From: Actinosynnema sp042752395
GTDB taxonomy: Bacteria > Actinomycetota > Actinomycetes > Mycobacteriales > Pseudonocardiaceae
Reading direction: 5' to 3'
NCBI RefSeq assembly: GCF_042752395.1
Contig: NZ_JBHYXZ010000010.1
Location: forward strand, 33,309 to 97,308
Length of the DNA stretch: 64,000 nucleotides
Both the position numbers and the translations under genes were made by a program. The notes beneath the pieces are model-generated. The model saw only the letters and a list, made by a program, of their open reading frames with translations. It had not been told where the DNA came from and did not search any database. Each line of letters opens with the position of its first letter. The first letter of the stretch is position 1. Below, piece after piece: positions 42,107-54,851 of the stretch.

Positions 42107-42961
42107 TCAGTGGAAGGTGTGCTCGGGGCCGGGGAACCGGTGGCCCTTCACCTCGGCCGCGAACTGCTCCGCCGCCGACTTCATCACGCCCGCCACGTCG
42201 GCGTAGCGCTTCACGAACCGGGGGGCGCGCCCGCGGCGCAGGCCCATCATGTCCTGCCAGACCAGCACCTGCGCGTCGGTGTCCGGCCCCGCGCCGATGC
42301 CGACGGTCGGGATGCGCAGGTCGTGCGTGATCTGCTTGGCGACCTCGGCGGTCACCATCTCCAGCACCACGGCGAACGCGCCGGCCGCCTCGACCGCGCG
42401 CGCGTCCTCCACCACGGCGTCGAACGCGTCGCTGCGGCCCTGCACGCGGTAGCCGCCGAGCTGGTGCTCGCTCTGCGGCGTGAAGCCGACGTGCGCCATG
42501 ACCGGGATGCCCGCCCGCACGATGGCCTCGATGTGCGGCGCGAAGTGCTTGCCGCCCTCCAGCTTCACCGCGTGCGCGCGGCCCTCCTTCATGAACCGCA
42601 CCGCGGTCGCCACGGCCTGCTCGACCGACACCTGGTAGGAGCCGAACGGCAGGTCGGCCACGACCAGGGCCCGCTTCACGGACCGGGTCACGCCCCGGAC
42701 CAGCGGGATCAGCTCGTCCACGGTGACCGGCAGCGACGTGTCGTACCCGTAGACGTTGTTGGACGCGGAGTCGCCGACGAGCAGCACCGGGATGCCCGCC
42801 TCGTCGAACAGCTCCGCGGTGTACATGTCGTAGGCGGTGAGCATGGGCCACGGCTCGCCGCGGTCCTTCAGCTCCTGCAGGTGGTGGATCCGCACCTTCT
42901 TGCCGGTGGGGGCGCTGCCCGCCCCGCTGCCGTAGGGCGCGGTTACCTCAGTCGAGGTCAT
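42107..42961 (-). CDS. panB: 3-methyl-2-oxobutanoate hydroxymethyltransferase PanB
   Basis: A 284-residue TIM-barrel enzyme for the first pantothenate step. Conserved features: MLTAYDMYTAELFDEAGIPVLLVGDS (metal and substrate sites), VKLEGGKHFAPHIEAIVRAG, HVGFTPQ and IGAGPDTDAQVLVWQDMMGL. The ATG at 42961 gives the right length; a longer upstream reading is not needed. It corresponds to Rv2225. Upstream bases hold GGGAGG. Confidence 0.96.
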   Translation of the reverse strand: MTSTEVTAPYGSGAGSAPTGKKVRIHHLQELKDRGEPWPMLTAYDMYTAELFDEAGIPVLLVGDSASNNVYGYDTSLPVTVDELIPLVRGVTRSVKRALVVADLPFGSYQVSVEQAVATAVRFMKEGRAHAVKLEGGKHFAPHIEAIVRAGIPVMAHVGFTPQSEHQLGGYRVQGRSDAFDAVVEDARAVEAAGAFAVVLEMVTAEVAKQITHDLRIPTVGIGAGPDTDAQVLVWQDMMGLRRGRAPRFVKRYADVAGVMKSAAEQFAAEVKGHRFPGPEHTFH

Positions 42962-43099
42962 CGTCGACCGTCCTCCCTCGAGGCCCGCTCCGTCGCGGGT
43001 CCCCGGGCCTTGTTGCACGGTTACCCGCCCAGCGTGACACCAGCGCAAGGGGAATTGCACGGAGTGCGAGTAGCTTCACACGGCCCGACCAGCGGCACG

Positions 43100-43906
43100 T
43101 CAGGCGTCGCGCAGCGCGTCGAGCACGGCCAGCGCGACCGCGTCGGGCCGGTCCACGGGCACCATGTGGCGGCTGCCCGGCACCGGCACGGTGCGCCCGG
43201 TCGGGGCCAGGGCGGCCAGCGCGACGTGCGCGGCCGACACCCGCCGACCCGCCGTGAGCACGGTGAACGGCACGGCCGGCAGCGGCCGGAACGCGCGCAG
43301 CCGCTCCACCGCGGCCACCTGCCCCGGGTAGGACGCCAGCTCGTCCAGCACGGCCCGCGCCACCGCCGGCCGCCCGTACACCGACCGCAGCGCCGCCGGC
43401 GCCGCCGGGTCGCGCCGCCCGAGCGTGGACCCGCGCATCGCCCACCGGCGCAACCGCGGCGCCAGGGTCGCCACGACCGGGTCCAGCCCGAGCCGCAGCA
43501 CCCACCGGGCCACCGACGCGGACAGGTCGAACGGCCGCCCGGCGCCGGGGTGCTCCGGGTCGGGGTCCACCAGTACCAGCCCGCGCACCCGCGCCGGCCG
43601 CAGCCGCGCCCACGCCTCCACGTGCAGCGCCGCCATCGAGTGCCCCACCAGCACCGCCGACGGCACCCCGGCCAGCACGGCGTCCAGCACGGCCACCTCG
43701 CGCGCCAGCGTCGCCGGCGCGAGGGCGGGGTCGGACAGCCCCGTGCCCGGCCGGTCGAACACCAGCACGCGCGCGTCCGGCAGCAGCGCCCCCACCGCGT
43801 CCCAGTCGAACCACGCGCCGCCCAACGCCGAGCCGAGCACCACCGCGGGACCGTCGACACGCCCGGACGCGCGCACGTGCACCCGACCGGCGAGTGAGGC
43901 GACCAT
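43100..43906 (-). CDS. Alpha/beta hydrolase
   Basis: A 268-residue alpha/beta hydrolase: GSALGGAWFDW (oxyanion region), FDRPGTGLSDP, nucleophile Ser in LVGHSMAALH (about residue 97), a late His in PGSRHMVPVDRPDAV. No signal peptide or pathway link; the acid is probably the Asp in VDPDPEHPG or a later one. The ATG lies 33 bases from the likely lysX start on the other strand. Confidence 0.88.
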   Translation of the reverse strand: MVASLAGRVHVRASGRVDGPAVVLGSALGGAWFDWDAVGALLPDARVLVFDRPGTGLSDPALAPATLAREVAVLDAVLAGVPSAVLVGHSMAALHVEAWARLRPARVRGLVLVDPDPEHPGAGRPFDLSASVARWVLRLGLDPVVATLAPRLRRWAMRGSTLGRRDPAAPAALRSVYGRPAVARAVLDELASYPGQVAAVERLRAFRPLPAVPFTVLTAGRRVSAAHVALAALAPTGRTVPVPGSRHMVPVDRPDAVALAVLDALRDA

Positions 43907-43938
43907 GGTGGACAACCCGAGTCCCCTTGGAGCGTGTC

Positions 43939-47182
<3,244 letters not shown>

Positions 47183-47199
<17 letters not shown>

Positions 47200-48868
47200 G
47201 CAGGCCGGCGCGGGCCCGCAGGTCCGCGGTGGCGGCGTCCAGCTCGACGGGGTCGGTGATGGTGGTGTTGCCCTCGTAGGTCACGCCGTCCGGCACGGCG
47301 TCGCTGCCGACCGGGTCGGCGTCGAAGAAGTTGCCGCGGTAGGCGACGTGCTCCAGCGGCGGGTTGACGTGCAGCACGGCCGTGTTGTCGGCGCGGGCGA
47401 CCAGGTTGCCCTCGACGGTGACCCACGTGGCCCCGTAGTCGGTGTAGAGGCCGAAGTTGTACGGCGTGCGGGTGTCCTCGATGACGTTGCCGCTGATCAC
47501 CGCGCCGGTGGCGGCGGAGTCGCCCTGCGGGCCGGACAGGTAGACGCCGCCGCCGTCGGCGAGCACGCCCATCGCCCGGGTCACGAGGTTGCCGGTGATG
47601 CGGGTGCCGCCGCGCGACGGGCCGGCGACGATCCCGTTGTGCGGCACGTCGTGCACGTGGTTGTGCGCGATCACGCCGTCCTCGGTGTGCAGGAACGTGA
47701 TGCCGGCCGAGCCGGAGTGGTCCAGCCCGACGTGCCCGACGAGGTTGTCCTCGACCAGCGCCTTGCGCGTGCCGGTGACGGCGATGGCGGACGCGGCGAG
47801 GGTGTCGAAGTCGCAGCCGCGCACCACGAGGTCCGCGCCGCCGGTCGCGCCGAGCCCGGTCGCGCCCAGCCGGGTGAACCGGCAGCCCTCGAACCGCACG
47901 CCGGTCGTGCCGTGCAGCTGCACGGCGGCGGGGATCTGCGCCGCTTCCCCGGGCACGGTCAGCCACGCGCCCTCGGCCACGTCGACCCGCCCGATCGCGC
48001 CGCCGTCGTGGAAGCCGTTCGCGTGGTAGTGCAGGAACCCCCGGTCGCCGGCCGGTCGCAGCCACGTGGTGTCGGCGAAGGTCAGGCCCCGGAACGCCAC
48101 GTCCCGCACGCCGGTGGCCCGCACCAGCACCTCCAGCACGGGCGCGACGACGTGCGGCTCGTCCTCGTCCGGGCGCGGGAGGTAGTGCAGGACGTGCCGC
48201 GCGCGATCCAGGGCGAACGTGCCGGGGGTCAGGAACGCGGGGTCGTTCTCGACCCGGGTCGGCTCGGGCAGGCCGGTGGAGGCGTGGCCGTCCCACTCGG
48301 AGTTGTAGACCTCGCGCGACCAGGCGAACGCGGGCTGCGCCATGGTGATCTCGCCGTCCGGGGTGGCGGCCGCGACCGCCGCACGCGCTTCGGTCCACGG
48401 GTAGACGCCCCGGTGCACGAACTCGACGCCCGCCGGGCTGCGCCAGTCCAGCGTCGCGTCCGTGACGTACCCGGTGTCCGTGCGGCGGACCGTGCCGGGC
48501 AGCCCGTCGATCCCCGCGCGCTCGACCCGCCGCCCGTCCACCACGAGGTGGCGGGTGACGAGGTCGTCGACCTCGGCCAGCCACACGCCGTCCGGCCCTC
48601 GCTGCCCGGTGAGCGTTCGCCCGCCGCTGACGACGACCTCCTCCTGCGCGTCGGTGCCGTAGCCGAACGCCTGGTAGACGACCCGCGAGTCCTCCTCGGA
48701 CAGCTCGAACGGCTCGGTGAGCGGGTGCGTGCCCGCCCGGAGGTGCACGGTGACGTCACCACCCGCGTCCCGGGCCGCCGCCCTGGCGCGGTCCAGCGTG
48801 GCGAACGGCCGCTCGGCGGTGCCCGGTGCTGCGTCGTCCCCGGTCGGGGAGACGTGGAACTCGACCAT
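47183..48868 (-). CDS. Right-handed parallel beta-helix protein
   Basis: A 561-residue protein. The N-terminus (HVSPTGDDAAPGTAERPFAT LDRA pattern) is that of pectate-lyase-like proteins, and from about 260 onward come NNxV-type beta-helix coils (IAHNHVHDVPHNGI, ISGNVIEDT, YRGNFFD). No signal peptide is seen, so a cytoplasmic or unusual export route is implied. Substrate unknown, probably a polysaccharide or glycan. The ATG follows AAGGA. A palindromic operator and a TetR gene lie upstream. Confidence 0.85.
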
Positions 48869-48882
48869 GACCACATCCTTAG

Positions 48883-48901
48883 CTGTTTATGCCGTAAACA
48901 G
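48883..48901. promoter_or_regulatory. Inverted repeat, likely TetR operator
   Basis: CTGTTTATGCCGTAAACAG has seven-base arms around a five-base centre. It lies between the divergent beta-helix and TetR starts (66 bases apart), so it could repress both. Confidence 0.75.
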
Positions 48902-48934
48902 ACCGGATGTATATCATGGGCGCGGAGGTGCGTG

Positions 48935-49753
48935 ATGGGGAAAGCCGGCGATCCGGACCGCTCGGTCGAGCTGCTGTGGGACGGGCGGCCGGGGCTGAGC
49001 CTGCCCGCGATCGTGGCCGCGGCGATCGAGGTGGCCGACGCGGAGGGCCTGGCCGGGCTGTCCATGCGCAAGGTCGCCGAACGGCTCGGCTTCACCACCA
49101 TGTCGCTGTACCGCCACGTGCCCGGCCGCGCGCACCTGGTCGACCTCATGCGGGACGCGGTGCTGGGCGACCCGCCCGCGCCACCGGCGGACCTCCGGTG
49201 GCGCGCCCGGCTGGAGGTGTTCGCCCGGCACGCCTGGGAACTGCGGAAACGTCACCCGTGGCTGGCCGAGGAGCGCGGTGCCCGGCACGTGCCCGGACCG
49301 AACGCGCTGGCCCACTTCGAGCACGCGCTGGCGATCCTCGCCGACACCGGCCTGACCCCGGCCGAGGTGGTCGCGTCCGTCGGCCTGGTCGCCCGCTTCG
49401 TGGACGCCGAGGCGGCGGCGCTGGTCGAGGCGGCGCGGGCGGAGCGGGACACCGGGGTGGGCGACGAGGAGTGGTGGGGCGCGCGGGACTCGCTGTACGC
49501 CCACTTCCACGCCTTCCCGACGTTGACCCGACTGTGGGAGGCGGGTGGCTTCGACGAGTCCGACCCGTTCGGCTTCGGCCTGGCCCGGGTGCTCGACGGC
49601 ATCGAGATCCTGATCGAGCGGCGTGAGGTAAAGCGTGATGAAACGTGCCGGGTGTGTGGCGCGCCGGTCGAGCAGCCGGCGTCCGGGCGGCCCCGCGCCT
49701 ACTGCTCGCGCGCCTGCCAGCAACGCGCCTACCGCCACCGCCGGTCGACGTGA
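48935..49753 (+). CDS. TetR regulator with C-terminal zinc-ribbon-like tail
   Basis: A 272-residue TetR protein. The helix-turn-helix lies near residues 34-65 (LSMRKVAERLGFTTMSLYRH), followed by a TetR C-terminal ligand domain. The last 35 residues hold CRVCG and YCSRACQQRAYRHRR, a zinc-finger-like extension found in part of the family. The ATG follows GGAGG by eight bases. It probably controls the divergent beta-helix gene and itself. Confidence 0.92.
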   Translation: MGKAGDPDRSVELLWDGRPGLSLPAIVAAAIEVADAEGLAGLSMRKVAERLGFTTMSLYRHVPGRAHLVDLMRDAVLGDPPAPPADLRWRARLEVFARHAWELRKRHPWLAEERGARHVPGPNALAHFEHALAILADTGLTPAEVVASVGLVARFVDAEAAALVEAARAERDTGVGDEEWWGARDSLYAHFHAFPTLTRLWEAGGFDESDPFGFGLARVLDGIEILIERREVKRDETCRVCGAPVEQPASGRPRAYCSRACQQRAYRHRRST

Positions 49754-49780
49754 GCCGCCCACCCGACGGGGTGGGCGGCT
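49753..49780. terminator. Strong bidirectional hairpin
   Basis: AGCCGCCCACCC and GGGTGGGCGGCT pair perfectly over 12 bases around a GACG loop. It lies exactly between the convergent TetR and SDR stops, so it can end both transcripts. Confidence 0.85.
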
Positions 49781-49789
49781 CGGCCGTCG

Positions 49790-50539
49790 TCAGACCTGCA
49801 CGGTCGGCAGCACCACGAGCTGCCGCAGGTTCACGTTCTTCGGCCGGCTGGTGGCGAACCCGACCACGTCGCCGATGTCGGCCGGGTTCAGCGGCGGCAC
49901 CTCCTCGCGCCACCGCGTCAGGTCCGCGGACACGTCCGGGTTGTCGATGTGGTCGGCCAGCTCGCTGTGCACCAGACCGGGCTCGACGTTCGTCACCCGC
50001 ACGCCCCGCGGACCCAGCTCGGTGCGCAGGTTCGCCGACAGGTGGGTGACGGCGGCCTTCGTGGCGGTGTAGACGGCGTAGTTGGGGAAGGTGAGGTGCG
50101 CGCCGATGGACGAGACGTTGACCAGGTCGGCGGTGCCGGTCGCGCCCGCCTCGACCAGGTCCGCGGTGAACGCCCTGGTGACGTTCAGCAGGCCCTTGAG
50201 GTTGGTGTCGATCATCCGGTGCCACTCGTCGTCACGGCCCTCGGTGATGGGGTTGGCGAGCATGACGCCCGCGTTGTTCACCACCAGGTCGACGCGGCCG
50301 AAGGCGGTGTGGACGGTCTCCGCGGCCTCGGTGAGGTCGCCGGTGACGTCCGCGGCGACCGCGAGCGCCCGGCCGCCCTCGGCGGCGATCTTGTCGGCCA
50401 GCTCGGCGAGCCGGTCCGCGCGGCGGGCCAGCAGCGCGACCTTCGCCCCGGACCGGGCCAGGACGAGGGCGATCTCCGCGCCGATGCCGCTCGCGGCACC
50501 GGTGACGACGGCGGTGCGGTTGTTCAGGTCGTAGGTCAT
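49790..50539 (-). CDS. Short-chain dehydrogenase/reductase
   Basis: A 249-residue classical SDR. The TGAASGIG coenzyme motif is at the N-terminus, NNAGV marks the active-site loop, and the Ser-Tyr-Lys triad is in VSSIGAHL and YTATKAAV. NADP preference is suggested by arginines after beta-2 (ARRADR). Substrate unknown. It is divergent from an MmyB-type regulator whose dyad sites lie between. Confidence 0.93.
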   Translation of the reverse strand: MTYDLNNRTAVVTGAASGIGAEIALVLARSGAKVALLARRADRLAELADKIAAEGGRALAVAADVTGDLTEAAETVHTAFGRVDLVVNNAGVMLANPITEGRDDEWHRMIDTNLKGLLNVTRAFTADLVEAGATGTADLVNVSSIGAHLTFPNYAVYTATKAAVTHLSANLRTELGPRGVRVTNVEPGLVHSELADHIDNPDVSADLTRWREEVPPLNPADIGDVVGFATSRPKNVNLRQLVVLPTVQV

Positions 50540-50555
50540 GGCAACGACATTGGAC

Positions 50556-50575
50556 CTGGTCGCCAGGGGTACCAG
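50556..50575. promoter_or_regulatory. Dyad site 1 in SDR/regulator intergenic region
   Basis: CTGGT-N10-ACCAG lies 16 bases before the SDR start. Its centre is 50 bases from that of the second dyad, close to five helical turns. Confidence 0.5.
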
Positions 50576-50604
50576 AGGCCCTGGTCATCCTGTGGGCCCG
50601 GGTT

Positions 50605-50626
50605 CCTGGGTCTGCCAGTACCCAGG
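50605..50626. promoter_or_regulatory. Dyad site 2 in SDR/regulator intergenic region
   Basis: CCTGGGT-N8-ACCCAGG lies 30 bases before the regulator start. It shares CTGG/CCAG with the first dyad and is likely bound by the MmyB-type regulator. Confidence 0.6.
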
Positions 50627-50655
50627 TTGCGCGGCCGGCCGGTGGCCATACTGGG

Positions 50656-51489
50656 GTGGTGAACCACGACCTCGGCGAATTCCTCCGCAGCCGCCGGGCC
50701 CGCGTGCGCCCGGACGACGTCGGCCTGCCCGGCGGCGGTCGGCGGCGCGTCCCCGGCCTGCGCCGCGAGGAGCTGGCGCTGCTGGCCGGCGTGAGCGTGG
50801 ACTACTACATGCGCCTGGAGCAGGGCCGGACCCCGGCGGTGTCCGACGCCGTGCTCGACGCCGTCGCCCGCGTGCTGCGGCTGGACGAGACCGAGCGCGC
50901 CCACCTGCGCAACCTCGTGCGACCCGCGCCGACCAAGCGCCCCGCGCCGCAACGCGTCCGACCCGGCCTGCGCCGCCTGCTCGACATGGTGGACGACGTG
51001 CCCGCGTTCGTGATGGGTCGCCGCACGGACATCCTGGCCTGGAACCCGCTGGCCGGCGCTCTGTACGGCTTCGACGACCTGGCGCCGGAGGACCGCAACT
51101 CGGCCAGGCACACGTTCCTGCGCCCGCAGTCGCGCACCTTCTACCGCGACTGGCCCTCGGTCGCCGCCGACACGGTGGCGTTCCTCAGGCTCGACGCGGG
51201 CCGTTACCCGGACGACGCGAGGCTGGCGGCGTTGGTGGGGGAGCTGTCGGTCAAGGACGAGACGTTCCGCAGGCTGTGGGCGCAGCACAAGGTGCTGGAG
51301 AAGACCCACGGCACCAAGCTCGTCCACCACCCCGTGGTCGGCGACCTGGACCTGGACTACGAGAGCCTGCAACCGACCGGCGACCCGGACGTGGTGCTGG
51401 CCGTCTACACGGCCAGGGCCGGCTCGCCCACCGAGGACCGCCTCAAGCTGCTGGCGAGCTGGTCCGCCGTGCCGTCGACCACCCCCTGA
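50656..51489 (+). CDS. MmyB-type XRE regulator
   Basis: A 277-residue protein: XRE helix-turn-helix (about 25-75, RREELALLAGVSVDYYMRLE) plus a MmyB-like ligand domain (about 105-270, DILAWNPLAGALYGF and HHPVVGDLDLDYESL). Members next to SDR genes usually repress them until a ligand binds. Two in-frame GTG starts (50656 and 50659) are equally possible. Confidence 0.92.
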   Translation: MVNHDLGEFLRSRRARVRPDDVGLPGGGRRRVPGLRREELALLAGVSVDYYMRLEQGRTPAVSDAVLDAVARVLRLDETERAHLRNLVRPAPTKRPAPQRVRPGLRRLLDMVDDVPAFVMGRRTDILAWNPLAGALYGFDDLAPEDRNSARHTFLRPQSRTFYRDWPSVAADTVAFLRLDAGRYPDDARLAALVGELSVKDETFRRLWAQHKVLEKTHGTKLVHHPVVGDLDLDYESLQPTGDPDVVLAVYTARAGSPTEDRLKLLASWSAVPSTTP

Positions 51490-51496
51490 CCGCGGC

Positions 51497-53059
51497 CTAC
51501 GAGCAGCGCGTGCCCTCGGCCGGCAGCTTCCCCTCGACCAGGTACGCGTTGCCCGCCTCGTCCACGCAGTCGTTGCCCTGGAGGTAGACGGTGTGCTGGT
51601 TGCCCTCGAACGTGAGCAGCCCGCCGCCCAGCTCCTTGGCCAGGCTGACCCCCGCCTCGTACGGCGTGGCCGGGTCGCCCGTCGTGGAGATCACCAGCAC
51701 CGGCGGCAGGCCCGTCACCGGCTTCTGCTCCTGCACGCTCGGCGGCACCGGCCAGAACGCGCACGCGTCCAGCGCGCCCGCCGCCGGCTGCCCGTCGTCC
51801 AGGAACGGCGCGGCCTGCTTGTACCGGCGCGCCACGTCGTCCAGCACGGCCCGGTCCGTCACCCGCGGCTCGTCCACGCACTTCACCGCCGTGAACGCGT
51901 CGGTGATGGTCGAGTACCGGCCGTCCTTGTCCCGGTCGAAGTAGTTGTCCGCCAACAGCATCAGCACGTCGCCGCGGTTGTTCTTCAGCTCGGTCAACCC
52001 CGTGTTCAGCGGCGCCCACAGCTCCTCGGAGTACATCGCCTGGATCGCCCCGGTGATCGCGTCGTTGTACGACAGCTTCCGGTCGCCCACCGCCACCGGC
52101 CGCTGCACCAGCGGCAGCGTCAGCTCCCGGAACGCCTGGTTCGCCTTCGACGGGTCGTTGCCCAGCGCGCAGTCCTGCCGCGTCGCGCACCACGCGGCGA
52201 ACGCGTCGAACGCCTTCTGGAACCCCGCGCCCTGCGCGATCAGCGACTCCACCTGGTCCTGCGTCGGGTCCACCGCGCCGTCGAGCACGAGCGCCCGCAC
52301 GTTGCCGGGGAACGCCTGCGCGTACGCCGCGCCGATGTGCGTGCCGTAGGAGTAGCCCAGGTAGGTCAGCTTCTCGTCGCCGAGCGCCGACCGCATGACG
52401 TCCAGGTCGCGCACCACGTCCCGGGTGCCGACGTTGGCCAGCACGTCCACCCCGGTCACCGCCGCGCACTTCTCCGCGTACGCCTTGTTCTCCGCCTCGG
52501 TCTCCGCCACGCCCGCCGGCGACGCGTCCACGTCGTTGTCCAGCCGGTCGGCGTCCCGCTCCGCGTCGGTCAGGCAGCGGACCTGCGGCTCGCTCGCCCC
52601 GACCCCGCGCGGGTCGAACCCGACGAAGTCGAACCGCGCACCCACCTCGGACGACGTGAGCTGCGACGCCATGCTCGCCGCCGCGGCCATGCCGGACGCG
52701 CCCGGCCCGCCCGGGTTCATGATCAACGAGCCGATCCGGTCACCGGTCGCGCGCTGCCGCAGCAACCCGATCCGGATCGTCCGGCCGTCCGGCTTCGCGT
52801 AGTCCAGCGGCACCTCGAGCCGGGCGCACTCGATCGACTTCTTGCTCCGGAACAGCGTGGTCGTCGTGCCCGTCGTGGCGTACGGCGCACAGTCCTCCCA
52901 GCCCAGCTGCTGCCCGTAGAACCGCTCCAACCCGGCGGGCACCGCACCGGCCGGCCCTCTCTGCTCCAACGCCGTCCCGGCGCTCGGCGAGCCGGACAGC
53001 ACGCTCGTGCACGAGGCGAGCAGCGGGAGGGCGAGGAACAGCATCACGGAACGGCGCAC
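51497..53059 (-). CDS. TAP-like lipoprotein hydrolase (S33)
   Basis: A 520-residue exported hydrolase. The lipobox ends with Cys17 after LPLLAS. NPGGPGASG marks the oxyanion region, nucleophile Ser is in GYSYGTHIG, and TAP-like C-terminal domain follows, with GNQHTVYLQGNDCVD carrying the His. It resembles the mycobacterial Rv2223c/Rv2224c (CaeA) proteases next to glnA2 and panB. Role in cell-envelope peptide or ester cleavage. GTG 53059 gives MRRSVMLFLAL signal. Confidence 0.92.
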   Translation of the reverse strand: MRRSVMLFLALPLLASCTSVLSGSPSAGTALEQRGPAGAVPAGLERFYGQQLGWEDCAPYATTGTTTTLFRSKKSIECARLEVPLDYAKPDGRTIRIGLLRQRATGDRIGSLIMNPGGPGASGMAAAASMASQLTSSEVGARFDFVGFDPRGVGASEPQVRCLTDAERDADRLDNDVDASPAGVAETEAENKAYAEKCAAVTGVDVLANVGTRDVVRDLDVMRSALGDEKLTYLGYSYGTHIGAAYAQAFPGNVRALVLDGAVDPTQDQVESLIAQGAGFQKAFDAFAAWCATRQDCALGNDPSKANQAFRELTLPLVQRPVAVGDRKLSYNDAITGAIQAMYSEELWAPLNTGLTELKNNRGDVLMLLADNYFDRDKDGRYSTITDAFTAVKCVDEPRVTDRAVLDDVARRYKQAAPFLDDGQPAAGALDACAFWPVPPSVQEQKPVTGLPPVLVISTTGDPATPYEAGVSLAKELGGGLLTFEGNQHTVYLQGNDCVDEAGNAYLVEGKLPAEGTRCS

Positions 53060-53120
53060 GTGGTCGATCGTAGGTGTGACTCGTGTGCCACAACGCCCGC
53101 CACGGTTGCTCCGAGTGAGC

Positions 53121-53126
53121 GACAAT
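53121..53126 (+). promoter_or_regulatory. Putative -10 box for leaderless nadE
   Basis: GACAAT lies six bases before ATG 53133, and no ribosome binding site is seen. Confidence 0.5.
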
Positions 53127-53132
53127 GCCCCC

Positions 53133-54848
53133 ATGCCTCAGCTCCGACTCGCCCTCGCCCAGGTCAACGCCTGTGTCGGCGACCTGGCCGGCAACACCGA
53201 ACTCGTCGTCGAGTGGTCCCGCAAGGCCGTGGAGGCGGGCGCGCACCTCGCGGTCTTCCCCGAGATGGTGCTGACCGGCTACCCGGTCGAGGACCTCGCG
53301 CTGCGCGTGTCGTTCGCGGAGGCGTCCCGGGAGGCGCTCGCCGGGCTCGCCACCCGGCTGGACGAGGCGGGGTGCGGCGAGCTGGTGGCGTTCGTCGGCT
53401 ACCTGGACCGCGACGAGCGCGGCATGCGCAACGCCGCCGCCGTCCTGCACCGGGGCGAGGTGGTGGCGCGGCAGCACAAGCACCACCTGCCCAACTACGG
53501 CGTGTTCGACGAGCGCCGGTACTTCACCCCCGGCGACGCGCTGGACGTCGTCCGCGTCCACGGCGTCGAGGTCGGCATGGTGATCTGCGAGGACCTGTGG
53601 CAGGACGGCGGACCCGTCGCCGCCCTCGGCGAGGCGGGCGTGGACCTCGTGGTCTCGCCGAACGCGTCCCCGTACGAGCGGAAGAAGGACGACGCCCGGC
53701 TGCCGCTCGTGGCGCGGCGCGCGGTCGAGGCGGGCGCGCCGCTGGCCTACGTGAACCTCGTCGGCGGGCAGGACGAGCTGGTGTTCGACGGCGACACGAT
53801 GGTGGTCGGCGCGGACGGCGGGCTGATCACCCGCGCGCCGCAGTTCGTGGAGCACCTGGTCGTGCTGGACCTCGACCTGCCGGGCGGCGCGCCCCGCACC
53901 GAGGGCGAGCACGGCGGGTTCGCGGTCCACCGCCGCTCGCTGACCCACGAGCCGCTGCCGGCCTACGACCCGCTGCCCGTGCCGGAGCCCGCCGAACCGC
54001 TGTCCGACGAGGCGGAGGTGTGGCACGCGCTGGTCACCGGCCTGCGCGACTACGTGCACAAGAACGGGTTCCGCTCGGTCGTGCTCGGCCTGTCCGGCGG
54101 GATCGACTCGGCGGTCGTGGCCGCGCTGTCGGTGGACGCGCTCGGCCCGGACAACGTCTACGGCGTGTCGATGCCGTCGGTGTACTCGTCGGACCACTCG
54201 AAGTCCGACGCCTACGACCTGGCCCAGCGCACCGGCTGCCACTACGAGGAGCAGCCGATCGCCGACATGGTGCGCGTCTTCGTCGACCAGCTCGGGCTCA
54301 CCGGGCTGGCGGAGGAGAACGTGCAGGCGCGGTGCCGGGGCGTGACCCTGATGGGGCTGTCCAACCAGCACGGGCACCTCGTGCTGGCCACCGGCAACAA
54401 GACCGAGCTGGCGGTCGGCTACTCCACCATCTACGGCGACGCGGTCGGCGGGTTCGCGCCGATCAAGGACGTGCTCAAGACGCTGGTGTGGGACCTGGCG
54501 CGGTGGCGCAACGCGCAGGCGGAGAAGCTCGGCGAGCTGCCGCCGATCCCGGAGAACTCGATCACCAAGCCGCCCTCGGCCGAGCTGCGGCCCGGCCAGG
54601 TCGACACGGACTCGCTGCCGGACTACGAGCTGCTCGACTCGGTGCTGGACGACTACGTGGAGGGCGACAAGGGCTACCGCGACCTGATCGCGATGGGGTT
54701 CTCCCACGAGCTGGTCGACAAGGTGCTGCGCATGGTCGACAAGGCGGAGTACAAGCGCCGCCAGTACCCGCCGGGCACCAAGATCACGTTCAAGGCGTTC
54801 GGCCGCGACCGGCGGCTGCCGATCACCAGCGGCTGGCGCGAGGGCTGA
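53133..54848 (+). CDS. nadE: Glutamine-dependent NAD+ synthase
   Basis: A 571-residue two-domain enzyme: an N-terminal nitrilase-type glutaminase with Glu (FPEMVLTG, about 44), Lys (about 116, KHHLPNYGVFDE) and Cys152 (VICEDLW), then a C-terminal NAD synthase with GLSGGIDSAVV near residues 319-329. It makes NAD from nicotinate adenine dinucleotide using glutamine ammonia. Shorter than the 680-residue mycobacterial enzyme, matching the other actinobacterial type. Confidence 0.96.
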   Translation: MPQLRLALAQVNACVGDLAGNTELVVEWSRKAVEAGAHLAVFPEMVLTGYPVEDLALRVSFAEASREALAGLATRLDEAGCGELVAFVGYLDRDERGMRNAAAVLHRGEVVARQHKHHLPNYGVFDERRYFTPGDALDVVRVHGVEVGMVICEDLWQDGGPVAALGEAGVDLVVSPNASPYERKKDDARLPLVARRAVEAGAPLAYVNLVGGQDELVFDGDTMVVGADGGLITRAPQFVEHLVVLDLDLPGGAPRTEGEHGGFAVHRRSLTHEPLPAYDPLPVPEPAEPLSDEAEVWHALVTGLRDYVHKNGFRSVVLGLSGGIDSAVVAALSVDALGPDNVYGVSMPSVYSSDHSKSDAYDLAQRTGCHYEEQPIADMVRVFVDQLGLTGLAEENVQARCRGVTLMGLSNQHGHLVLATGNKTELAVGYSTIYGDAVGGFAPIKDVLKTLVWDLARWRNAQAEKLGELPPIPENSITKPPSAELRPGQVDTDSLPDYELLDSVLDDYVEGDKGYRDLIAMGFSHELVDKVLRMVDKAEYKRRQYPPGTKITFKAFGRDRRLPITSGWREG

Positions 54849-54851
54849 CGG

